A stretch of DNA of 61,976 nt, taken from Nitrospirales bacterium (lineage in GTDB: Bacteria > Nitrospirota > Nitrospiria > Nitrospirales > UBA8639). The DNA lies in NCBI GenBank assembly GCA_029261235.1, contig JAJDBS010000187.1, forward strand, positions 1 through 61,976. The letters run 5' to 3'. Positions 34,238 to 43,149 of the stretch are shown here, one piece after another (position 1 is the stretch's first letter; the number at the start of each line of letters is the position of its first letter). The notes below the pieces were generated by a model. The model made no database searches and was not told where the DNA came from. It saw only the letters and a program-made list of their open reading frames with translations. Position numbers and translations under genes: made by a program.

Positions 34238-36157
34238 TTAAGACTTCGGCACTCTCTGGGGTTTCACTGACGAGGAGGAAGGAAAACTAAAGTACTGGCG
34301 TTGCATGGCCCATTCCAACGGAATCGGACGACGAAACCGTTCAAGGGTCAACTCCGGAGGTTGCCAGCCCATCAGGATGGCTTCGATCAAATCAGGCGCA
34401 AGAAAACTCAATCGTAACACACGCATGACATAGCGACGGTCCAACTGTTCACGTTGGGCTAAAGCCTTGATGCTGGGAATCCGTCCTTCTATCACATCGT
34501 CCTTCCACTGCAAGGCCCGCACAACCGCCGCGATCAACGCCTCATGAAATTGACTCTTGGGTTGAGTCGGGACTCCCGGTAACCGCAGCTCCGTTCGTCC
34601 TCCTCTTCGCACTAAGGTCCACGGCACAGTGAGCACACGGATTGGTGATGCCGTCGTATGATGCCCAGCATCAACCACAGGCTGAAGGCCGTCGTTGACC
34701 TTGGCATCTCGATTAGTCACGGTGAGACAAAGATGATCGGCACCCACCTCCACTCGTCGGAGTCGTTGACGCCATGCCGCATGCTGAGCCGCCGCATCAT
34801 GTTCGAGACCGCCATGGCCCCACATGTGTTCGTGCTCCTCATCGTTCTCGACCTTGATGACCGCCTGCATCACCGCCTGCTCTAACGACTCAGCAGGCAA
34901 ACGGCGAATGGATCGCCATGTGGGGAGCCCTCCTTCTTCTTGCTCAATTCGGAGCCAAGCCGATTCTCCCAGATGCCCGGTGACGACATCTTCAACCAGT
35001 CGTAGCCCTAAATGAGCGGCCACTTGATTGAGGCTGCGTAAACTGCCGGCCCGTTCTTCTTGCCATTGACGTGGTGGGCCGAGGCTCCCTCGAAACGTTT
35101 GCAGGGCCTGATCCAAATGTGTCACACCATCCCAACACAGCAGGCAGCCCTCCCTGCCGGGCAAGATGAGGCGAACGTCTCCCCCTAATACACGTGAGGG
35201 TATGAGATCGGTTTCGGCTCTGCTTTCCCGAAAGACGCCCGTGCCAATATCTAATAAGGGTTTGAGGTAGCAGGCCGCGAGGGCTCCAACGACTACACGG
35301 GCGGCATCATCATCGACACAGCACATGACGATGTCGACATGTTTGAGGTGATTCCAGGCCAATGCACTCAAGACGGGATACGGGACGGGAATGATATCCG
35401 TATCCGGATGAATGGAACGTAAGTTCTTTGCCAAGGCCTGGACTTTGAACTCGCCGAGATCTGATTCTTCTACCCCATCCATCGCATCGAGGTTGTGTCG
35501 CTCAAGACGGTCTGGATCAATGAGGATGAGATGCTTGGCGCCATTTTTTATACAAGACGTTGCCAGAAGAGAGCCCGTTCTTCCCGTCCCCACGACCGCT
35601 ATTGTGAGGTTGGTCCATCGCTCCCATGGCTCTCGACCACCATAGGCCCCGATGACGCGGCTCCAGCGTTCTTCGGCCAGGGAGTTACTTGCTATCGTTT
35701 TAGGTTGAGCAAAATCTACTGCCAAGAGTCGGTGCATCCCTGTTCCTTCTACCCGGATATGATGGATGGGCTGGGCATGCGAATCCCGATCCCAGTACAA
35801 GCCAATGAACCATCCCTGTTCGGTCCCTCTTCCCAACGCAATGGTGAGCGTGGGCCTTGTCGGTACGTTTCCTGAAATCCGTGTGCTCCATTCCATCGCG
35901 TGCCAGGCCTCTGCTCGGTTTAACCTATAGGGGACAAACCCTATTTCAAAACAGGGTTGAAGGTTCTGGGAGATAGGCAATGGTTCCGGCGCCACTTCAT
36001 GACGCAGTTGAACGGTTGGCTGAGCCAAAAATTCCAAGGTTTCATCCGTCTGCCAACTGACCCCGGCTTGCCCCATTGCCACATGGAAGGGATGGGTATG
36101 TAGTTGTTCGAGGATATGGCGCAACAACGAGTGTGAAAGGGAAAAGACAATTTTCAT
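34238..36157 (-). CDS. E1-like (ThiF-fold) protein fused to a C-terminal helix-turn-helix-like module
   Basis: 639 residues in three parts. Residues 1-170 are an unrecognised N-terminal domain. Residues about 175-400 are a ThiF/E1 Rossmann domain: VVGTGRTGSLLA (G190-S196), the conserved Arg/Asn of DRLERHNLDA, and a CVDDDAAR segment with the conserved Asp. Only one CxxC (CLLC, 338-341) is present, so the usual zinc site and catalytic Cys are uncertain. Residues about 510-630 resemble a module seen next to some large serine recombinases, with a helix-turn-helix (IKALAQREQLDRRYVMRVLR) and IPLEWAMQRQ. It may adenylate a ubiquitin-like partner, or bind DNA, or both. It lies at the border of the accessory island. 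Confidence 0.7.
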   Translation of the reverse strand: MKIVFSLSHSLLRHILEQLHTHPFHVAMGQAGVSWQTDETLEFLAQPTVQLRHEVAPEPLPISQNLQPCFEIGFVPYRLNRAEAWHAMEWSTRISGNVPTRPTLTIALGRGTEQGWFIGLYWDRDSHAQPIHHIRVEGTGMHRLLAVDFAQPKTIASNSLAEERWSRVIGAYGGREPWERWTNLTIAVVGTGRTGSLLATSCIKNGAKHLILIDPDRLERHNLDAMDGVEESDLGEFKVQALAKNLRSIHPDTDIIPVPYPVLSALAWNHLKHVDIVMCCVDDDAARVVVGALAACYLKPLLDIGTGVFRESRAETDLIPSRVLGGDVRLILPGREGCLLCWDGVTHLDQALQTFRGSLGPPRQWQEERAGSLRSLNQVAAHLGLRLVEDVVTGHLGESAWLRIEQEEGGLPTWRSIRRLPAESLEQAVMQAVIKVENDEEHEHMWGHGGLEHDAAAQHAAWRQRLRRVEVGADHLCLTVTNRDAKVNDGLQPVVDAGHHTTASPIRVLTVPWTLVRRGGRTELRLPGVPTQPKSQFHEALIAAVVRALQWKDDVIEGRIPSIKALAQREQLDRRYVMRVLRLSFLAPDLIEAILMGWQPPELTLERFRRPIPLEWAMQRQYFSFPSSSSVKPQRVPKS

Positions 36158-36384
36158 GGAAAAACAGGGGAAATTTATCGGAGGACCTCTTCCTCAATCG
36201 CCATGAAATTTCGCATATCTGATAGTATTTATTTTTCCCTATCTCGTCAGATCGGCCCTTTCTTTCCTCGATAGAGGGTATGTACACGATCAGTCTTCAT
36301 AACTCGGGTGTCCATTCCGTATTTCATTCTGACCTTTGGCGGTTGTATGACGGAGGTCCCATTCGTTCAACTCGGAGGTTTTCT

Positions 36385-39198
36385 ATGTTGGTTTCCCTGC
36401 GGTGTTTCCCACTCTTTCTTTTCTTCTCTCTATTTTTGGGAATCCCTTTAGCTCAGGCGGATCCGGTGACATTTTATGTGACGGATTTTGGCATTAAGCA
36501 ATGGAATGAAGCTTTACGCTTAGGTGATGCCTTTGGTTCTGCCAGCAATAAGGTCTTTCCGGAGTTCTCTAAGGCTGCCCAAATTCTTGTTCCCATGCCT
36601 GCTGATGGCGAGTGGCAGGATCCAGTTGCCCTCCAAGCACATTTTGCTCGCGTGATTCACGGCAAGGTCACAACCGGTTTAGCACAGGGGATTGACACGT
36701 TTGAAATCCAATTCGTCCAGAATATCAACGAGGCGGGGTACATTAATGCTGATCGTCAGGCATTGGTGAAAGAGTTTGGTGCGAGTGCCTACAAAGCTCT
36801 TGGGCAAGTGATCGACAACGTTGAGCAGACAGGTCGGCAGGTCGGCACCTATGCCATTGTGGGCAGCAATGGGACGACGATGCTCACTGAGAATATTGCC
36901 CATTGGCAGCGCAACGGGCAGTCATATTTGAAGGGCGTGGATTTCTTTGACGGTCGTGCATCGTTCAAGGCGACCAAGGCCACTATTGCGGCCATAGGTC
37001 AGGAAAATGTGCGTTTTTTTAATTCCAAGGGCGATTGGCCCGCACCGAATCACCCAGGGAAACGCTCCATTGGGAATTGGCAAGTAGTCAAACGACTTCA
37101 AGCTTCTTATCCGAGTGTCCGGTCCTATTATCTTGATCTTCAGTCATCTGACTGGGATATAGGTCATGGCCATATCACCGGCATGCTATTCCCTCAGGGA
37201 AAATTCCGCGTACGCGAATATCGGGCAGGACAAGGCACCTTTGCTCTCCCAGAACCGGTGCAAGGACATGACCTTCGACCGCTGACCTGGGGCATTGATC
37301 GCTATCGTGCTCCTCTGGCTCCTACCCAATTTTCCCGCACGAGGCTTGGTCGCCTTGGTGAACGCCTGAAGGGCCACATTCGCGTCAGTCGTCAGGCGGT
37401 GGAACATCTCGCGGCAGGGGTGTTTGCCTATGCGAATGCCCTCAAAGACGTTCATGAGCGCACGCTCAAGCGACTCCCCTTTATGCGCAACACCAGTCTC
37501 ACAGATCGGGAACGCCAGTTCTTCAAAGCTGGTGTGCCTGTTATGCGTGCCTATGATCTATCCCGAGCCCTCGAACAGGATTTAACGGATGGAGCCGACG
37601 GGAAATGGGCCTTCCTGCGTTCATATACTCTAGAAGCCGTGGGCAAAGTGGGACTGGACCTCATTGGCTCCTTAGAGCTTGAGGACCATCCCTTGATCAA
37701 CACCTGGACACTTGGCCGCGTGGCTCGCCTTGGGGCATACCAGGATTTCGTGACGGGTGCGGCCAAACATCTTGGGCGCGGACGAGCGGATTTGGATGTG
37801 GTGGAGCATTATGTGAACGGTGTGAAAGAGTTGGCCAAGGTCAGCCTGCAGGCTCAGAAGAAATTACGCCCTAACTTTCTTTTCCTTGATGGCATTCAAG
37901 ATCTTGCTTTTGCGGGAGCCCATCATAGCAAGACGCGGCGATTAGATGTGGATACTGTGACGCGCTATGTTGATGCCGTCAATAATCTCGCCTGGACAGG
38001 TCTCGGCGTGGCCGCTTGTGGGGGAAGTGTGGGCTGTACCACCGCGATTCAAAAGCTCGGGACGACTGCCGCCACTATTGGACGGGATTCTACTCAAGGC
38101 TTTTTCAATACCGGTGTGTTATGGGGACGGAAACAACACGATCAAGTGATTACGCAATGGTTGTCAACTCAACAACGACAGATTCAGTTGGGCTTACCTA
38201 TTCAAAAAATCTCGCAGGTGTATGGGGCAGATCTTTTAAAACAAAATGGCCTAAGCCACAAGCGTGTCGCCGAATTAGATCTCGCTGTGGACCAAGCGAT
38301 GCAAGCCAGACCCCACCTTCCTACACAAATTCCCGCAAACGAAATGGGGACGGTGATAGACATGGCCAAGCTCAGTGATGCGGTGGACCAAAAAGTCTTT
38401 GTGCCCTTCAAAGGAACCGATGGTCGACAATGGGGCCACATTCATCATGAACGCATGCGTAGCGGACTAGAATGGAGTCTGTATGAACGCCAAAATGCAG
38501 AAGGAAAAACCGAACGCGTCCTGGCTTTTGCGGGAACGACGAGTGTGAAAGATTGGGGGACTAATTTCCTCCAAGCCTCTATTCCTCCAGCGCAATATCA
38601 AGAAGCCTTAGAGGTCGCGAACCGCATTGCGAAGCAAACTCACCAGGATTCTGACGTGTCTTTGGTTATTACAGGACACTCCTTGGGTGGTGGTCTCGCG
38701 CAATATGCGGCGTTACATACGGGAACTCGGGCTATTGTCTTTAATTCAGCTCCCCTTGGGTTACGATCCTATCCGTTAGATTCTGGAGTCCTCCAAGCGG
38801 CCTCAAGCAGAATTACTAACGTGTACATGCGAGGGGAGCCCGTCCGCAAAATTCCAGGTCTTCAGTTAGGACGAACTTTTGAACTCGTGCCTTTAAGCCT
38901 GACGAGTCAAATTGATCCCGAGAAAACTTCTGGCTTTAACCTTGGAGAGCGTATTTCTCTTCATGGTCAGAAATTGATGATCTCTTCTCTCGAAATGTTG
39001 CAAGGTGCCATGCGGCTTTCAGACAGGACTTTGAGTGCACCCAATGGACTCGGGCAAGAACGTCAGCTCGGAGGAGTTGATCTCAACACTGCTAAACAAG
39101 CCGTCATCATGGAAGATCTGAGTGGTCTGAAGAATCGTGTTCTAAAGGAGAAAAACGCCAACTCGAACAGCTTATTTTATGATGTTGAAGGAGAATGA
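36385..39198 (+). CDS. Large secreted protein with a C-terminal class-3 lipase-type alpha/beta hydrolase domain
   Basis: I use the ATG at 36385, which has GGAGG 6 bases upstream and begins a clean signal peptide (hydrophobic core, cleavage near AQA|DP). The longer frame to 36280 only adds residues before that signal. The 937-residue product has an unrecognised helical N-terminal region of about 650 residues. The hydrolase follows: AFAGTTSVKDW (oxyanion region) and the nucleophile elbow VITGHSLGGGLAQYAA, Ser near residue 766. It is predicted to cleave lipid or other esters outside the cytoplasm. It is followed after one base by the DUF1598-like gene and leads a row of exported-protein genes. 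Confidence 0.8.
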   Translation: MLVSLRCFPLFLFFSLFLGIPLAQADPVTFYVTDFGIKQWNEALRLGDAFGSASNKVFPEFSKAAQILVPMPADGEWQDPVALQAHFARVIHGKVTTGLAQGIDTFEIQFVQNINEAGYINADRQALVKEFGASAYKALGQVIDNVEQTGRQVGTYAIVGSNGTTMLTENIAHWQRNGQSYLKGVDFFDGRASFKATKATIAAIGQENVRFFNSKGDWPAPNHPGKRSIGNWQVVKRLQASYPSVRSYYLDLQSSDWDIGHGHITGMLFPQGKFRVREYRAGQGTFALPEPVQGHDLRPLTWGIDRYRAPLAPTQFSRTRLGRLGERLKGHIRVSRQAVEHLAAGVFAYANALKDVHERTLKRLPFMRNTSLTDRERQFFKAGVPVMRAYDLSRALEQDLTDGADGKWAFLRSYTLEAVGKVGLDLIGSLELEDHPLINTWTLGRVARLGAYQDFVTGAAKHLGRGRADLDVVEHYVNGVKELAKVSLQAQKKLRPNFLFLDGIQDLAFAGAHHSKTRRLDVDTVTRYVDAVNNLAWTGLGVAACGGSVGCTTAIQKLGTTAATIGRDSTQGFFNTGVLWGRKQHDQVITQWLSTQQRQIQLGLPIQKISQVYGADLLKQNGLSHKRVAELDLAVDQAMQARPHLPTQIPANEMGTVIDMAKLSDAVDQKVFVPFKGTDGRQWGHIHHERMRSGLEWSLYERQNAEGKTERVLAFAGTTSVKDWGTNFLQASIPPAQYQEALEVANRIAKQTHQDSDVSLVITGHSLGGGLAQYAALHTGTRAIVFNSAPLGLRSYPLDSGVLQAASSRITNVYMRGEPVRKIPGLQLGRTFELVPLSLTSQIDPEKTSGFNLGERISLHGQKLMISSLEMLQGAMRLSDRTLSAPNGLGQERQLGGVDLNTAKQAVIMEDLSGLKNRVLKEKNANSNSLFYDVEGE

Positions 39199-39199
39199 T

Positions 39200-40534
39200 A
39201 TGAAGAGAACGTCGGTGGCGATCATTCCATATCTCATGTTTCTGGGCTTCGTGAGTTCTCTGTCTTTTGACCTACATCCAGCGCTAGCCAAGGAATCCCT
39301 TGCACCTCTCCATCGTGCTCTTTCCCTGCGCGTCCTTCAAGCACAGGCCCAAGCCTGTCACGCACAACAGGGATGTTCCGATGCCGTTCAGCATCTGGGT
39401 TACATGACTCGCATCGACGGATATGTGATCGATGCGGACGAGCACGATATCATTCTCTATGGGCAGGTCGACTCCTCCAAACCTCCGTTGTATCTCGAGG
39501 ATTTCGTCGTGGCCTTGCGCGATGCATGGAAGATGTACGCCATTAAGAAAGGGAACACCTATTATTATTCTGACCCTGGGGTCACCATCGATCCTCATGA
39601 AAAAGTCATGGCGAAATTAGAAGAGATTGGCGCCTGGCTCAATCAGGCCAACAAAGTTCAGATCCCTGAAGGCTTAGAGGCCTGGCATCAGGTCTGTCAT
39701 ATGCCGCAACAGGTCCGTGTACTTGGGATGCCGTTTCATACTCGATTCTCAAAGGTATTAGTGGACGCAGATTATTTTATGAAGAAATTGGTGGATGGCT
39801 CTGAATCGTTGCCCACGACAACGGGATTTCCCAGTTTAGTTGAGCTATACGTTCAAGAAGCGAAGGTTGCTCTTCGCGCCGGAGCGTCTGCGCAGATTCC
39901 GTTAGGCAGCATGTCGCGATTTTGGTTTTATCCTCAGCTGTTCTGTCCTGGCACTTTGCTCTGTGAAGAATCAGAGAAGGTTACCGTTCTTCATCAAGTA
40001 GATGATGGCGTGCTCCTGATGAAACAGTTTGGCATCATGTTGCGAACGGAAGAAGAATATCTCAATACCAAGGGGAAGATTGTCGGACGAGGTAACCCTG
40101 ACCGGCTCGCGCAAACCTGGGCTCAACTTTTTACGGAATACTACCCGCAGATTGCACAGATTCATCCCATGTACCAGGACCTTGAAAATTTAGGACGCTG
40201 GATTGCTCTTGTACGCGCGATGAAATTTCGGTCGATCTTTCAAGAAGCTGGGCTCGATCTGCAGTGGTTATTTTCTGACTATCAGGTCCCCGAAACACAC
40301 GTGGAGGAAACCGTCCCAGGGCATTCTAATGTTAAAACGATTGAACATCGAGAAGCCGTGGAGGGAGGGTATTCGATTGCCACACTGACCTTACCTAGTT
40401 GTGGCGGGGTGGAATTTGCTATTCACCTTACGCACAAAAACTTTGTTGATGATCAGCGTGGCATATTACTCGCTATGAAACAGCAGGCGCTGGGCAGCCG
40501 ACCAGCCAATGAAACGCTCTTTTGGAACTTTTAA
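39200..40534 (+). CDS. Secreted DUF1598-like protein (first of two paralogues)
   Basis: The ATG at 39200 has AAGGAG 6 bases upstream and starts a signal peptide (IIPYLMFLGFVSSLSF). The mature part shows the DUF1598 pattern: DGYVIDADEHDIILYGQVD, then LEDFVVALRDAW, and FSKVLVDADYFMKKLVDG. DUF1598 proteins are known mostly from Planctomycetes and have no known function. They are exported. It shares the K/VDADYF-type block with the gene at 43146. It begins 1 bp after the lipase gene stop, so the two are probably translated together. Confidence 0.7.
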   Translation: MKRTSVAIIPYLMFLGFVSSLSFDLHPALAKESLAPLHRALSLRVLQAQAQACHAQQGCSDAVQHLGYMTRIDGYVIDADEHDIILYGQVDSSKPPLYLEDFVVALRDAWKMYAIKKGNTYYYSDPGVTIDPHEKVMAKLEEIGAWLNQANKVQIPEGLEAWHQVCHMPQQVRVLGMPFHTRFSKVLVDADYFMKKLVDGSESLPTTTGFPSLVELYVQEAKVALRAGASAQIPLGSMSRFWFYPQLFCPGTLLCEESEKVTVLHQVDDGVLLMKQFGIMLRTEEEYLNTKGKIVGRGNPDRLAQTWAQLFTEYYPQIAQIHPMYQDLENLGRWIALVRAMKFRSIFQEAGLDLQWLFSDYQVPETHVEETVPGHSNVKTIEHREAVEGGYSIATLTLPSCGGVEFAIHLTHKNFVDDQRGILLAMKQQALGSRPANETLFWNF

Positions 40535-40652
40535 TCCTTGTTCATGACCAGCATCTGAGATAGCCAAGTCCTCACAGTGATCTCTCGATTGTCTATCTCA
40601 TTCGAGTGGTCAATCGTTAAAACAGACTTCCAAAAATCTTCAGAGGGAAATC

Positions 40653-41111
40653 GTGAACATTCATATTGACCCGCTACGGCACGCCATGGGGTTTTACTTT
40701 CAAAAGCGGCGAGGGACCTTGTTTCTTGGAGAAGAACGGCAGTGGAAAAAGTCACCCTTCTTTTGGGAACTGGATGATGCGTCAGGCCCACTTTCCCTAA
40801 TTGCTCTCGAAATGAAAGCGCTCTGCTACACCCTTCCCTTCGCTGATGTCGCCCACACGACTCTCGCTGATTTTCATTTCTCTCATCTCGCCCATGGTTT
40901 GCGCATTGATTTTGGAGCACAACCTCCTGCTCTTTCCTGTGAAGAAGTCTTTCCACATGGTGTCTGGGTTTTCACCAACCATTTCACTGCCAGAGAAAGA
41001 AACCAACCTTTGTTATTCGGCATGCTGGTCGGGTGGCACCTTCTTCCTCCAGAATATAATGAGAGTCCCATCACGGTAAAAGCCTATCCTGATGCCCTAA
41101 AATGTTCTTAA
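40653..41111 (+). CDS. Hypothetical protein, 152 residues
   Basis: I do not recognise it. It has no signal peptide or membrane span. It is rich in aromatic residues with several His (FADVAHTTLADFHFSHLAHGL), and the GVWVFTNHF and LLFGMLVGWHLLPPEY stretches suggest a compact mixed alpha/beta fold. It follows the DUF1598-like gene at 118 bp on the same strand. The ATG has a weak GAGGG upstream. It could be a cytoplasmic partner of the exported proteins; that is speculation. Confidence 0.5.
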   Translation: MNIHIDPLRHAMGFYFQKRRGTLFLGEERQWKKSPFFWELDDASGPLSLIALEMKALCYTLPFADVAHTTLADFHFSHLAHGLRIDFGAQPPALSCEEVFPHGVWVFTNHFTARERNQPLLFGMLVGWHLLPPEYNESPITVKAYPDALKCS

Positions 41112-41289
41112 TTGTTTAAACTTCGCTTGTCTTCCTTACCAAAACCTTGACGGCTTCCTCTCTCCAGACATCCATAGGCCTCTCTGCCTTGATAGCGCCT
41201 TACTAGAAATTATTTTCAAAAAAACAAGTTTCTCGTCAGATGATGGGTTTCTGCTCGCGATTACCTCTATGAAAGGGGGTGATTTTACG

Positions 41290-41553
41290 ATGCGTGATTC
41301 TAAAGCCAAAGTAGCTTCTCAGTCCCTGGGTAGTGGGGCTCCGGTTGCGGAAGTGGGGCTCTCTTCTCCTCCCATTGCAGAGCCTAAATCTGACCAATTT
41401 TTGTCAGGTCTCATTGGGCAAATTGACGTGGCTGCCCGGAAGATGCAGCAGGCACCCTCTTCACCGCCCTTGGTCCCTCCAGCAAACCATGCGGGAACGA
41501 CTGCTTCCCCTCAAGTCCGTTTTGATTTGGATCAGGGTGGAAGGAAGTCCTAA
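41290..41553 (+). CDS. Small Pro/Ser-rich protein, unknown function
   Basis: The frame is open from an ATG at 41269, but the ATG at 41290 is preceded by AAAGGGGG at a normal distance and is preferred. The ~87-residue product has no signal peptide, is low-complexity (Ser/Pro/Ala) and has one amphipathic helix (QFLSGLIGQIDVAARKMQQ). It is probably a disordered or linker protein. It belongs to the plus-strand row of small genes in the island. Confidence 0.45.
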   Translation: MRDSKAKVASQSLGSGAPVAEVGLSSPPIAEPKSDQFLSGLIGQIDVAARKMQQAPSSPPLVPPANHAGTTASPQVRFDLDQGGRKS

Positions 41554-41667
41554 ACATTGATGAGAAAAACATATTACACAGACGTCACATGATGATGACG
41601 ACAGGGGAAAATGAATGACCCAGGAAATTTCACCTTTTATTCATTTCATTTTCAAAGGAGATCGGTT

Positions 41668-42642
41668 ATGTCTATCAAAATTTTTAACTCGCCTAAGATT
41701 CTTGTAGTTTTTACCGTTTTAAGCTTGGTCATGTGTTTGGTTTTTCCTTCTTTTTCCTTTTCTTATGAAAAAGAAGAATTGCCTACAGGTAAATATGCAA
41801 CCGACCTTGAGAAAAAACTAAGAGAACAGCATAACTTTAGCTTGCAACTATCTATTGGAACAGGGGTATCGTTCTCAGATCAAACGATCGGTGGTTTCTT
41901 TATTGGCCTAGACAAAACAGGGGAACGTTTTTTTAATACCTTGGGGTTAGAGTTTTCAGAGAACATCCTGACTGCTGAGCTAACAGGAATATACACTTTG
42001 GGGACAGATCTAGGGTTTTATGTTGCCATTCCTGGCGGCTGGGTAGAGACACAACCCGAGGACGTCATGCTTCCGGGCATTGTCGAATATAATGCTGGAA
42101 TTGGTGACGTGAGGGCTGGGGGATTCTACAAAATTCTTTCTGAGACAGACTATGCACCGGCTGTGACAATTCTGTTTGAAGGAAATGCTCGGACAGCAAA
42201 ATTTTCTTCCTTGGGTGATGGCGTATGGGATGCTACAGGCGGACTGAAAGCTAGAAAATTCGTTTTAGCTCCTGAGAATTCTTATTCGATTCTTCCTACC
42301 TACCTTTTTTTTAGCGCAGATTATACCAGTCGGTTCGACCGTAAGGATATTGAGATGGGGGATGTTGTTGGATACGGAGGAGGGATCGGAGTTCTCCCTT
42401 CCTCCGGTCAAGTTGTGATGGAAATTGGAGTGAAGAATTTTCATGCCATGAAAACACAATTTAAAGACGGAACAGAAGTTTTTGATTCTTCAAACAGTTT
42501 GCGACTTACAATTGACACACGATTACCGACAAAAGGCTTTAGCTTCTATCTCTATATGGACAACGTAAACAAGGGTTTTGATAGAGATCTAAATTTCTTT
42601 GGATTCGGCATGCGGACACAATTATTTCCTTGGTCGTTTTAA
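41668..42642 (+). CDS. Predicted outer-membrane beta-barrel protein
   Basis: The ATG at 41668 follows AAAGGAG and begins a signal peptide with cleavage near SFSFS. The 324-residue mature protein is built of alternating hydrophobic/polar strands, many of them starting or ending with aromatic residues, and ends in LFPWSF. A C-terminal Phe is the classic outer-membrane barrel signature. No porin or transport motif can be named. The surrounding 41.6-44.6 kb is clearly more A+T-rich than the left half of the window, hinting at transfer. Confidence 0.7.
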   Translation: MSIKIFNSPKILVVFTVLSLVMCLVFPSFSFSYEKEELPTGKYATDLEKKLREQHNFSLQLSIGTGVSFSDQTIGGFFIGLDKTGERFFNTLGLEFSENILTAELTGIYTLGTDLGFYVAIPGGWVETQPEDVMLPGIVEYNAGIGDVRAGGFYKILSETDYAPAVTILFEGNARTAKFSSLGDGVWDATGGLKARKFVLAPENSYSILPTYLFFSADYTSRFDRKDIEMGDVVGYGGGIGVLPSSGQVVMEIGVKNFHAMKTQFKDGTEVFDSSNSLRLTIDTRLPTKGFSFYLYMDNVNKGFDRDLNFFGFGMRTQLFPWSF

Positions 42643-42810
42643 TTCAAAGCCTGAGCTTCAAATTCTCAGTTGAAAAAGATGGTTATCAAAGGAAGGAAAC
42701 AGTTCGGTCAAACCTATCGATTAGGATAGCCGGATGCAATGAAAGAGTCCGACTCTCAAAATCATCAATAGTTAAATCATTACATTAAAGTTAAAAAAGA
42801 AGGGAGCCTT

Positions 42811-43149
42811 ATGAAAAATTTCTTCATATCGATATCTACACTTAGCTGTCTCATCATTGCAGGATCAATGGTTCATGCTGGTAAACAACCTCAACAAAAG
42901 CATCAAGAGGCTTTGACCACGGAGCAATCAAGAGTTGAAGAACAATGTCAAAAGGTTAAAGGAACAGCTTCGGGGGGAATGGTAGGAGGACTTCCAGTTG
43001 GGAAAGCCGGGATAGAATTCGGGTTTGGCGGTAGAACTAAGGGAGGCGTTAACTGGGGGATTAAAGGTGCTTGTCTAAAAACGCCTTCGGGACTTAATGA
43101 AATTGATGAAGAAATAGATCCAACATCTCCAATGGAAATTCCGGAATGA
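42811..43149 (+). CDS. Small secreted protein, unknown function
   Basis: This 112-residue protein has a GGGAG ribosome-binding site, a clear signal peptide (cleavage around MVHA) and a mature part with a Gly-rich repeat-like block (GMVGGLPVGKAGIEFGFGGRTKGG, in shorter overlapping runs) and two Cys (EQCQKV, KGACLK) that may pair. The stop overlaps the next gene by an ATGA, so the two are translationally coupled. I find no family. Confidence 0.55.
   Translation: MKNFFISISTLSCLIIAGSMVHAGKQPQQKHQEALTTEQSRVEEQCQKVKGTASGGMVGGLPVGKAGIEFGFGGRTKGGVNWGIKGACLKTPSGLNEIDEEIDPTSPMEIPE

Noticed and set aside
36280-36384. N-terminal extension of the lipase protein
   Set aside because: The extra 35 residues precede a perfect signal peptide with its own GGAGG and ATG at 36385.
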